Source: Sphaerolaimus hirsutus
Lineage: Eukaryota > Nematoda > Chromadorea > Monhysterida > Sphaerolaimidae
Length of the DNA stretch: 64,000 bases
Direction: 5' to 3'
Assembly (NCBI GenBank): GCA_964036195.1
Contig: OZ038450.1
Span: 33,311,197-33,375,196 of the forward strand
A model generated the notes under the pieces. The model had not been told where the DNA came from and did not search any database. It was given only the letters and a program-made list of their open reading frames with translations. The translations under genes and the position numbers were made by a program. Below are positions 43,263-54,900 of the stretch, in pieces (position 1 is the first letter of the stretch; each line of letters begins with the position of its first letter).

Positions 43263-44149
43263 GTTTAAACAATACATCCAAGTAATTCCGCAGGTGGGTG
43301 AGACTGTGGATAAGGACAGGGTTTTTGAGCGGGGGGGGCGGATTGTATACGGAGCCCGGGGAAAGGGGGGGGGGCGGCCCCCCCCCCCTAAAATTTGGCC
43401 CTATAGTAAAGGAATGTAGCCATGGCGTCAACGTATACTATATAGGTACCTATTAAGACATAGATACATATAGTTACTATGACCCGTGGGGCACTTTTAT
43501 AATGCTGTTCGGACTCCTGACCTGAAATTATACATTTAACAACGGGGTGGGGTTTGCGCGCTCGCGCGCAAAAAATTTTCAAAGTAGCTACAAAATAGCT
43601 TTACAAAAGTGCCATTCCTGGCAAATTTTTATGACCGCCCCCCCCATGCGTACGTCCTTGGATAAGGATAAGGATAAGGCAAGTGGATAAGTGACAAGAA
43701 CAGTGTCAACTGATGAGTAAAGTTCATACTATACTAAAAGCAATACTATCAGTGGTATTTTAAGTCTAGTGAACTTTCAAGTTGACACGTAGAACTTTGT
43801 CAATTGGCCCAGGTCCCAAGTTCCAGCTCGTGAAATAACCACAAACATGTTCACACGTGCACAAATACAAAAAAATCAAAAGAAGCAGATTACAAATGTA
43901 AAAAATATTAACTTTTTCACGGTTCGTAAACATAGTGGTAATTTGTTTTTTATTGTTTTTTTTTGTCAAAATCTGTTTTGCGAATATCCGTGTGTGTTTG
44001 TTTCAACTTGAGGCCCTCAAGTAATAAGCGCATATAGGCGCCGCACACACTACCTATTTACTTCGGGGGTGCATCATTTAGTATGACACGGAAATGCACG
44101 GTTGGTATGCTGTAGTGCCTCATTTCAAGTGCTACTGTGCTAGAAGTGA

Positions 44150-44215
44150 ATTGAGAAGTAAAATGAGAAGTGAATTGAGAAGTAAAATGAGAAGTGAATT
44201 GAGAAGTAAAAAAGT
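44150..44215. repeat. 24-bp tandem repeat
   Basis: About 2.7 units of GTGAATTGAGAAGTAAAATG-type sequence. Confidence 0.7.
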
Positions 44216-44672
44216 AAAAAACACATGGCAAGTGACAAGAAACAGCTCAAAAAATATTTAACAAATTCAATTCACTTCTAATGCTCATGAAATCCATCTT
44301 AAGTGTCGCATTTGATGAGCAAGCATGAGATGATTTAATGGTGGCATACAACGTGTAGCTAGTTGTCATGTCAAGCGATGCCTTACAGCATCCTGGGTGA
44401 GCTTTTTGGCAGCATACCAAACGACTAGCATCCTAAGTGGTCTGGCCTCATTTACTTCCAGTAAGGTGAGATTTTTTAAACTCATACATTTACTTTGAAT
44501 GACATTTGAGGTTACTGTAATAAAGTGTTCGTCAACTACAGTTGACAGAACGTAAAAAAACTCAATCCAGTACACTCAAATGCATTCAAGGCTGATTTAT
44601 GAGTTTACTAATTAAAAAATTCCATTAGTGTGTGCAGCGACAAACAATGTGTGACTTTTTGTGTACATATTA

Positions 44673-45248
44673 CCGTATTTGCTTGAGAAATTCCCCTTCG
44701 AAGTGAGGATGAGTTAGGAAAAAATTATCCCCCCTTGAATAATCCCCCCTTAAGACATGATCAAGTTTTTTGTCCAATTTGAACAAAAATGACGTGTTAT
44801 TGGGTGAATGAAGCATACCGTATTTCCTCGAAATACCCCCCCCCCCCTCGAAATACCCCCCCTCAAAGTGGGCACTATGGACTTGTGGTCCGGGAAATGC
44901 ATAACAGACGTTCAAAACACTTACTGTGTTACGTTAGAACATCGTTTATACCATCTACATCCTTATAGAAGGCTGTAAAAAGTTAAAAATGGTGGTTATT
45001 GTTGCATTTTTCTCGTTTTTCTCTCAAAATTCTCACTATGAAACAATAAACCCCCGGGGGGTATTTCGAAAAAATACGGTACTCCTTGAAATGGCTTGAT
45101 TGAAATTTTCTTGAAAATCTTCAATATTCTTAAAAATTTTGACGAAATAATAATTCCTCACCTTGAATAATTCCCCCTCGACTAGTTACCCATCAAAAAA
45201 GTCAGGCGAAAAAATAATTCCTCGGGGGAATTATTCGAACAAATACGG
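44673..45248. mobile_element. TA-targeting MITE with nested CCGTATTT MITE
   Basis: TA|CCGTATTTGCTTGAGAAATT to GAACAAATACGG|TA. Its interior GAATAATTCCCCC-type arms are split by another MITE at 44818-45079 (TA|CCGTATTTCCTCG to AAAAATACGG|TA). Confidence 0.8.
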
Positions 45249-46159
45249 TATTTCCAATTTCTATTACGTTTGCTATGGATATTTTGAGTTTTGGTGAATT
45301 TTTCCGCTCAAGCATTTTCCTCATTTTTAAACCAAAAGTAAGTGCGGATGTTTAAAGCACACATAATTACCGTGTTACCCCAAACCCTGTGCTAACGTCA
45401 CACAGTCATTGCTTTCAACGTGTTTTCTGCATCATAAAGATCACAAACTGCGGTATATATCGTGTACATTCTCTTTACACTCAATGTTTGTAGGGGTATT
45501 TCGAGGGGGGTATAATTTCCCCAGCCAAATTTTAGGGGGGTATTTCGTGGGGGGTTATTCAAGGGCGGTTAATTCGAGGTAATACGGTATATTATAATTT
45601 TGGTGGATATCGAATGGACACCCTTTGCTTTAAATTTGAATTGGAATGATATTCTCAGTCTTGTGAGAATGTTTTGCGTCGATATATCGCTGCCCGAGTC
45701 AAATATACCAAGGTACATAGGTATACCCTAAATGAAATATACCTACACCATTGCGCCATTGCTATTTTTCGCCCGAGTAAAGAGGTCACTCTCTGACTGT
45801 GTAAAGTAAAATGTAACCCTGTAAAATGTTAAAGTTCATGCAAAGTGTCGAAAGGCAATGTAAAATGTCAAAATGACCAATAAAAATAGAACAGAAGTTG
45901 ATATTCAGGGGACCGCACGCTATGCTTTTTTCTGATAGAAACACTCGATCATGACGTCATCATTAACAAAATAAATATTGATGATACCGTGTATCCTCGA
46001 ATAAGTCCCCCCTCTCGAATAAGTCTCTGAGAGAATAAGTAGTAAAAAACGCAGCCAAAAAGGAAGAACGAAATGCCACTCAGGACTATGGTTGATAACA
46101 TTTTTTAACTTGGCCACTCAGGGCTATTCGAGGACGCCCTCGATTTTCATGTTAGCCCC

Positions 46160-46359
46160 NNNNNNNNNNNNNNNNNNNNNNNNNNNNNNNNNNNNNNNNN
46201 NNNNNNNNNNNNNNNNNNNNNNNNNNNNNNNNNNNNNNNNNNNNNNNNNNNNNNNNNNNNNNNNNNNNNNNNNNNNNNNNNNNNNNNNNNNNNNNNNNNN
46301 NNNNNNNNNNNNNNNNNNNNNNNNNNNNNNNNNNNNNNNNNNNNNNNNNNNNNNNNNNN
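46160..46359. other. Assembly gap (200 N)
   Basis: Exactly 200 N, opening after GTTAGCCCC inside a TCCTCGAATAAGTCCCCCC-type repeat that began near 45987. Again a break at a C-rich MITE. Confidence 1.
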
Positions 46360-46915
46360 TCACTTTTTACGACTTTTCGCGGTGCCTTTCGGTGGCCCAA
46401 TCAGGTCATTTGGCACCGTGCCAGCAGCAGTTTCCGCAGGAAAACTTTTTACCTTTCCGTTTCTCGTTTTCCGGCAGCTGAAATTTTTTTACCTTGGAAT
46501 TGTTTCCCTCGATTAGCCACCCCTAATTCAGTCGCCCCTGAAATTAACTCCCATCCAAATTTCTCTGGCGTAACAATAGATACATGAATTTTATAAATCA
46601 CAAGTCACTCTAGGTAGGTAAATACATTTGGTTACCACAACTGTAGCTGCCTGAATAAAATAGTGAAAGAATGCGGTTATGGTCAACGTTGGCAAAAACA
46701 CACATTGAACACAGCAACTCATTGAGTTTCTGTGTTTTCTGTGTTTTGTGTTTTCTGTGTTTCTGTGTTTGAGAACACAGAAATACAGAAAAGTTAAGCT
46801 TTTTCATTTAATTCAGGGAAACTGAACCAAATAAAGTGTAAAATGGTATGTTTAACTAAACAAAATAAGGTGTTTTTTACATGTATCAAAAAAGTAACAA
46901 AATACAATTGGCAGC

Positions 46916-47412
46916 TAGGGTGACAAAAATATTTTTACGGAAAACGGGAAAAGGGGCTGGAACAACGGAAACGGAAAAATGAAATTTACACGGAAATGAT
47001 AAAATTTGCTGAAATTTTGCTGGAAAATGGAAAAAAATTGCTAAAATTTCACCGCAAGTGGAAAAAATTTGCATAAATTTGGCTGGAAACAAAAAAATAT
47101 TCACATAATTGACAATCTGCATGAATGTTTACCAGTTTGGCTGTGACAGAAAACAGAAAGTTGAGCCAGAAAAAGGTAAAATAAGGCGGAAAAAAACAGA
47201 AAATTGAGGCGGAAAATGGAAAAAAGGCAGAACAACAACAAAATTGGCCGAAAAACTGAAAATGAGCCGGAAAAACGGAAACAGAAAATTTAGTGGCCAG
47301 AAAACGGAATGGAAAATGGAAAAAAATTTCAGCAGCCAGAAAACAGAACGAAAAACGAAAAAAAAATTTGCCTGCAGAAAACGGAAACAGAAAACAGAAC
47401 TTTGACACCCTA
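46916..47412. mobile_element. hAT-like MITE, TAGGGTG/CACCCTA ends
   Basis: TAGGGTGACAAAAATA to ACTTTGACACCCTA with flanks TTGGCAGC and TTGGCATC (7 of 8 match). Core of GGAAAACGGAAA words. It interrupts or adjoins an AAAACTCAAG-type repeat (46690-46810 and 47465-47632). Confidence 0.8.
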
Positions 47413-48809
47413 TTGGCATCTAAATTCTAAGGCAACTAGTCATTCTGGCAATGATGTAAAAACTTGCACTATATGAAGAAAAAAAACTTTTCACCAAAGA
47501 GTTTTCACCAAAAACACAGAAGAAAAAAACAGAGTTACTCGAGTTTTTTGCAAAAGCTCAAAACACAGGAATTCATTTTTGAAAAACTCAAAACACAGAT
47601 AATGTTTTTTAACGACAACTTACCCATCGTTGGTCATTGCTTTACTTTGAGACGTTTCGTCACTGTGACAACGCGTGCCATACAAAACTCTAGCTGCTTG
47701 AATTGCTAATTAGCTCAAACTGCTGTAAGACTATTCGATTATGTGGCCCACTTTCTTTCAGCTTTTCAGATGACTGTTTTTGTCGCATTTACATTTTATA
47801 GGTATGTCATAGTGATTGAAAATCGCTAGATATTCTGCGACCTTTTCTGCTGCCACATTGAATTGAAAAAATGACATCATTGCAGGAACAAAAATAAGTA
47901 AAATTTACAATTTTAAATTGACCCAAATTTTCTTATGAAGGCTTTTTTGAGCTAAGGTTTTTTACACAACTTAAATCCCTTAACCCTCCTCTATAAAATA
48001 TTGTTAACCAACAGTTCAAGTGTCTAATAAAAAAGTTGTAAAAAGTGATTTTTTGTCAGCCACTTTAGGGGATTGGTTCATGTGGTGGGCAGTTTTCGGT
48101 GAGATAAGATATTTATAGAGGATATTTAATGCTTACCTATTTGACATTATCAATCACTTTAGTGTTAAAACAACACAAAAGTGTTTATTTTTTAAAATTC
48201 GATTAGCTGCTGGACCTGTGTTGGACAGTAATGTTTTGATAAATTTTGAATGCTGCACCCCACACTGTGGTGAGTTGCCAAAAACCGCCTGGCCAGTGTA
48301 TAGTAGGGGATGGGTGTTGGCGACACATCCCCAAAATTGTAGATTTTTACTGCTCCCACAGCTGGAGGTACAGCACCCGCAGTTCAAGAAATCAGTGGGG
48401 GCCGGACCTGTGTGGGTCACTAAAAAGCCACGAAATTTTTTGCACTTAGGGTGACCCACCCTGTAGAGGGTCGCCGCGACCCCTCCAATTCATGCGAAGT
48501 AGAGGGGGGTTGCGCCAATATCTACCCCAAGTTTCAGCTTCTGGCGCGTCCTAGAACTGGAGATAGGACGTCAGAAGTAGAATAAAAAATGGGGGGCCGG
48601 ACTTGTTTATGTTTGTGTTGGTGTTTATATATATTTGTATTTGTTATTTTGATGTCGGTGTTCCTCGATATTTCTTCATAAAATAATTCTTTTATTGGCC
48701 CCATTTCTCCCTTCCTTTCCCAACACAGTACCATAAATAAACAGTATTCCAATTCGAAGTACTATCCCAATGCACAAAATCTGTCCAAAAAGCACCAAGA
48801 GCCACCAAA

Positions 48810-48957
48810 ATGGGCAGTGGCTCCAGTAAAAAGTCTAAAGGGGACGAGATAACCCAAGATACCACAGTGGCACCAGAATCAGAACCACAGCCAGACATTC
48901 AAGCAGACCACGGTACAGCAGACGGAACCACAACGGTTCGATCACAGCCAGAACCTG
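48810..48957 (+). CDS. DCX gene exon 1, start codon
   Basis: ATGGGC after CACCAAA. 49 codons plus one base. The donor CCTG|GTGCCACTCCC is at the introner end. Upstream 48720-48809 may be 5' UTR; no promoter is recognised. Confidence 0.75.
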
Positions 48958-51900
48958 GTGCCACTCCCAGACCCTGTAGAATGCCATGTAAGATGTCAAG
49001 TGTCATGCTAAGTGTTAAAAGTCATGCAAAATGCCCATCAACGTGTTAAAAGTGCGAGGTGTCAAAACTCGTTTGCCACTTTGCAGGACATTTCACATGG
49101 CTTTCTACACAGTGCATGCCATTTACCACTTTACATGGCGTTTTACAGGGTCTGGGACTGCCCCCAGAAAGACTCGTAGTCGAAGATATCAGGGAGGAGG
49201 AGCCAGAGCAGCGACCCCCCAGTGACCCGAAACAGTCCCCGCCCAGGGTGGAGCCATTGGATTTGCCTAGGAGCCCCACAGGTGACTTTCTCTAGGCACA
49301 GCACAGAACGGGTGTGTGATGCGTGGTGAAGTGCTGTGAACCGTGTTCACGCAGATCTTCTTTGTCAGTGTGAAGATGAAGCTCTGCATGCCCTTCACGA
49401 CACGTTTCACGCTTCGTGAACCATGCAAAGTATACTATGATGCTTTGTATAGTGCACTTCAGGAATTTGGTTCATCGTAATCACTTCACAGGCGAAGTGT
49501 GTGCAAGACACTGTGCCATTTTGCTTACTGCGCTGCATAATTTGTGAGGTGTATGATGTGGTATTCAATCATTGCAATTCAGTGTGATGACGATGAGTAA
49601 ATCGGAAGGGGCTTTTGTATGGCGGACTTCCCCAAAGCGGCAAAGCGGACAAATTTTTCCATACACATACAATACTACCGTATTTCCTCGAAATACCCCC
49701 CTCCTCGAAATACCTCCCTCCCTCGTTCCACCCCGCCTCTCGGGACCACTATGAAACAATCACCCCCCCTCGAAACCCCTCCCCCCCTTTCTACCTCCCC
49801 CCACCCCTCTCGAGACCACTATGAAACAATCACCCCCGGGGGGTATTTCGAGGAATTCGACCCTAATTATTTATCTAGGTATCTGATTTTCACCTTCCAA
49901 GCAAAACACTCGAACTGATACCCAGATACCCAGCGGGAGGTAAAACCCACTGAAAACCGAGAGGAACCCATTGAAGAGCCGCCAAAAGAAAGGGACTCAT
50001 CCCAGACCAAAAAGAAGCGAGATAGGCGACGCAAAAGAGAAGAAAAAATGGCGTCTGATAACAAGGAGAATAGTGACAATCGTCAACAGGGAGGAAATTT
50101 AAATTGCCCGAACCGAATTTTTGGGCAGCCCGATTTTGTTGTATTTATGAATTGTTTTGTTTACTGGAAACTGAGAAAAGTTTTTTAATAACGAAGGATG
50201 TCATTTTTTATAATTCCTTGTTTGTGGCCACTTTGGAAAACGGAAGTCTTTTGAAACTGTCAAAAAACGGCATTATTTTGCTGAAAAACTGTTTAAATTT
50301 TTTCTAAACTTTCAATTAACAGGTGACACGGAAAGCAGAATGTAGTAAGAAGAATTATTCTTCGTAAGTCAAAAGGACAATTTTCCAAATGACAAATATT
50401 TTTGTTGATGATAATACTTGTAACCTTTAGTTTTTCGTGTCACTTCACTTTTCACATGAACCTTTACTTACCACTTACCACTTTTCTAATTTTTCCAATA
50501 AATCTAGGTATACTCCAGTTACTTTACACCCTGCACGAGTGGTTCCCGCTGGAAGCGTGCCAACGATTTTTTTACGCATGCGATTTTCATAAAAAGTTGG
50601 AAAAAGTTATCTCTGTTATAACGCTATACGTTAACTTATTTACAACAATGATTTTTTCCTCTTATATACAAAAATCGCATGATTTATCATCATTGGCACG
50701 CTTCCAACGTGAGACATAAATGAGTGCGAGGGCAGAGCATCATGTTTGCCGAGTATAGACAGGTAAATACATGATACAATAAGTAAGGCTTACCCAATAA
50801 AAATTCCCGGGCCAATTGAATTTCTCCCCAGGATGGCCAGCAGACAAATAGGCCAGCGAACGAAAAGCAAATATTCAGAATCCTAGTTTTCAAAAATGGT
50901 GATGAATATGACCCTGGCACCGTGGTCACTGTCAACAGGAAAACACATAAGAATTGGATACAACTGCTCGATTATTTATCTGACAATTTGCAACTGCAAG
51001 AGGGCGCTGTGCACAAATTAAGAGACTTGAATGGAGTGGAAATGCGGCATTTTGTGGATTTGGAGGTTGTTTCATTTTTTTGCTGCCCATCCTGTGCTGT
51101 GAAGTGTCGTGTAAAATGTCGGATGGTATTTACATGTCAAAAGTCATGTGAAATGTGAAATGCACTTGACACAAGACAAATTTGTGTGCATTTGTGTGGA
51201 CAAATTGCCTAGGATCAAAAGCTTGTATAAAGTATTACAGTGTTTCAGTATTATCACTAAATTATCACTAAATTATCGAACTGCCAAAAAAATTTCCAAT
51301 CATAGGACTCCAGTCGATACGTGGCTTGTCACGGAAAATTCCGTCACACAACCTACGGATCCCGACCAAATCCCGAATGGAACAAGGGAAAAGACACGAA
51401 ATATCTGCACAAAGATCCCGGAAATTTGGACTCTGTAGAATCGAAGAAAATTTATCTGAAAACGCGGGAATTTCGTCCTGAATTGGGCGATGTGTGGCAC
51501 GACCCAACTTTCGACCTGCGCAGAGCTCCCAAAGATGACAATGATGAAGATGGTAAAAAATTATTTTTTGGGCAAATCGGCAATGAGCCGTGTTTTCGAT
51601 ATGGTGGTTAAAAGTTGGCAAAATTCAAAACTATCTTCGAATTTTTGCAGAGTTGGAAAAACGTATTTACGTTTACCCGAGATACCCGGTTATTTGGGTA
51701 TTTATATTTATGTTTACGTTTACGTTTTCCAAAAATACCATTACGTTTTGTTACGTTTTCCTGGCACAATTACCCGGGTACCAGAGAAAACGTAAAAATC
51801 TTATGGAAAATGCACAAAAACAGTGCATTTTTGAAGTTTATTCTGATACAATAAGTACAATTTATATTTTTGGCCAATTAGCTGCTTAATTGTTTGATAA

Positions 51901-54900
51901 ATAACATAGGTAAGCAAAAATGTGATCGTATTAGCAGAGAAATGCTTGAAATACGAAAAACAAAGGTGTTTTTCAATGCATCTGATCACGGGTTGTGCAC
52001 TTCAAAGAAATTTTTACGTTTACGTTTTTTTTACGTTTACCCATGTATTTTAAAAGTATTTTACGTTTTCAGTATTAATACTCACAATTCAGAAAAGGTA
52101 TTTACGTTTACGTTTACGTTTTCCGAAAATACCAGTATTTGTACAACTCTGAATTTTTGTCCACCACTTAAAAAATCGATATTTTCATAGGAAAATACAA
52201 AACTTCAGAAACTTGAAAAGTTTTTTTTCTCATTTTTAGTCGTTTTTTGATGAAAAATGCATGAAAAATACAGAAACACAATTCTATCTCTAAAACTTCT
52301 GTTTCACATGTATCTAAGTAGGGTGTCAAATTTCCGTTTTCCGTTTTCCGTTTCCGTTTTCCGCAGGCAAATTTTTTCCGTTTTCCGTTCCGTTTTCCGG
52401 CTGCTGAAATTTTTTTTCCGTTTTCCGTTCCGTTTTCCGGCAACTTTTTTTTCCGTTTCCGTTTTTCCGGCTCATTTTCCGTTTTCCGGCTAAATTTTCA
52501 GTTTTTCCGCCTTTTTTCCGTTTTCCGCCTCAATTTCCAGTTTTTCTGCCTTTTTTCCATTTTCCGCCTCAATTTTCCATTTTTCTGCCTCATTTTACCT
52601 TTTTCTGGCCCAACTTTCTGTTTTCTGATCAGCCAAACTGGTAAAAATTCATGCAGATTGTCAATGACGTGAAAAATTTTCTGTTTCCAGCAAAATTACT
52701 GCAAATTTTTTCCACTTCCAGCAAAATTTCAGCAAATTTTATCCATTTTCCAGCAAAATTTCAGCAAGTTTTTCCATTTCCGTGCTAATTTGATTTTTCC
52801 GTTTCCGTTTTTCCGGCCTCTTTTTCCGTTTTCCGGCCGCTGAAATTTTTTTTCTGTTTCCGTTTCCGTTTTCCGCCAAGTGCAAATTTTTTTCCGTTTT
52901 CCGTTCCGTTTTCCGGCCGCTGAAAAATTTTTTCCGTTTCCGTTTCCGTTTTCCGTAGAAAAATTTTTTTGACACCCTATATCTAAGCCAAGAAGAAAAA
53001 GAAAAATATGATAGCAACAAAAAGCATGGAGCAAGCAACGAGCAGCCACAAAGCACACACCCGCGCAGGCTGTGCGGTTCCGCCTAATTTACCGTAACCG
53101 ACATTTTTGTTTCACTTGAATGGTTTTTATTTCACTTAGAAATATTTGCCTTTTCTTGCCTGCTGTAAACAACGGGTGATAAAGTTAATGACATTCATAA
53201 CATTTAATCTATGTTTTTATTAATCTTTATAATTCTTTATGTCAACCCGTTTTCTAACGACATGCGACAGGTGCAAAACCTGATATTTGCTTTAAAGTAG
53301 ACACAATAAGCAATTTGCTCGCGTTTGAAGGTTAAATCGCCCATATGTAAGGCCGTTCTTGCCTAAAGAACGGCCCAGTCTACGACTACTGATTTCTGAA
53401 TTAAATGATTACTTTGTTTGATAGAAATAAAATATAAACCAGAACAACTTGAATAAATATCTGAATAAAAGTTAAGGTTTCCGCACTGTAGAACGCAGGA
53501 AAAATAACCCCAATAGTGTGAAACTTTACATGGCGCAGCGGGCAGGATAGAATTAGTAATTCAGTCCTGCAAAAAAATAGAACCTGCACAACAGAAACCC
53601 CAATAACATCCAAATTTTTACAAAATACATAATTCAACATAAATTATTAAAACTTTATAACGCAGAAGCTAAATTTAAATCTAAAGCGAAGTGTAAAAAA
53701 TCATGAGCGAGGTCACCCCCACTGGACCGCTCAGGATGAGGCTCAACGCCTACAGAACCGATGCCTTGAAGATCCTACAGGCCGAAATACCGTATTTCCA
53801 AGTGGACAAGGACCAAGATTACCACCACAACAAGGATGCAGCAGAATCTGCTACAACACAACAACAAATGCTGCTTACAAAAATTCGAGACAAAACAACA
53901 CTGCTACAAACCGCTACGGACAAATACGAAGAAGCTGTGGCTGAAATCCTAAAAGCTGCCAATGGGCCAAATGCTACACCGGAAATGATCAGCGCAGCTA
54001 ACAAGGAAAACGAAAAATTGAACGACAAATTATATCGGGACAATGGCATCATGGCAATACTAGCAAAAATGCAAGAACTACAAAGCCAGTTGGATGCCCT
54101 GAAGGACAGCACGGAACGACAAATAAAAGACCTAAAAGAAGGTATAATGGGTGGATTAGAAAAGAAATTACAACATTTAGATAGTTCAAGTGATGACGAA
54201 GAATTAATGAGGTTGCCAAAGATAAACGTGCCAAAGTTCTCGGGCGACCCATTAGAATGGACTCGCTGGTGGAACATCTTCAAAACACAAATCCACCAAC
54301 GAAAGAAAATGAACGTCACCCTAAAATTCACCTATTTGAATGATTCACTCAAAGGTGAAGCCAAAAAATTACTTGGCGGATTAAACATGGATGGCGCTGA
54401 TTATATGACAGCAATAAAACTTCTAAAATCCAACTTCGGCAATACAACATATGTCACCAACACATTATGGGAAAAATTATATAATTTACAATCCCCTACA
54501 ATGAGAGGTGACAGTCTCATGGCGTTTAGACGGGAGGTCGGCACAACACTGACTCAACTCGCAGAGCGCGGAGAGAACACGGAGTCCGGAGCGGTGCTGC
54601 GCGAGCTGAGGAAATACCTCAGCCCAGAACTTCGCTTAGCAGTAACCGAAGACTTCAGGCGAGAAAACCCGCGCGACGACGATGATGACGACGAAGATGG
54701 ACCGGCAATGACCGTCAAAACGTTTGTTAAGGCTTTGGGAAATGTGGCCCAGGCCCGATTAGAATGTCAAACAACAGCAGAAGCATCAAAACAAAATGAT
54801 AACACTGCAAAACAACAAAATAACAAAATTAAATCTAAAGGAGTACACAATACCGTTGCCTATTCCAGCTCCGAGAAACGAGCGGAGGAGGAAGACGAGG

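Larger units (their letters stand above)
42757..48809. other. Intergenic repeat region
   Basis: Between E-Syt and the DCX gene. Contains an introner-type element, G-tract repeat, TA-targeting MITEs, a gap, a hAT-like MITE, AAAACTCAAG repeats and a palindromic segment around 48200-48460. No coding exon recognised. Confidence 0.6.

Noticed and set aside
48154-48459. 101-codon minus-strand frame and matching plus frames
   Set aside because: The segment is partly palindromic (both strands open with similar Cys-rich words), which suggests a repeat hairpin rather than a gene.
53531-53546. tRNA-like A-box resemblance (TGGCGCAGCGG)
   Set aside because: It is the primer-binding site directly after an LTR, repeated after the other LTR at 1807. 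No tRNA cloverleaf follows. The primer tRNA identity was not established.
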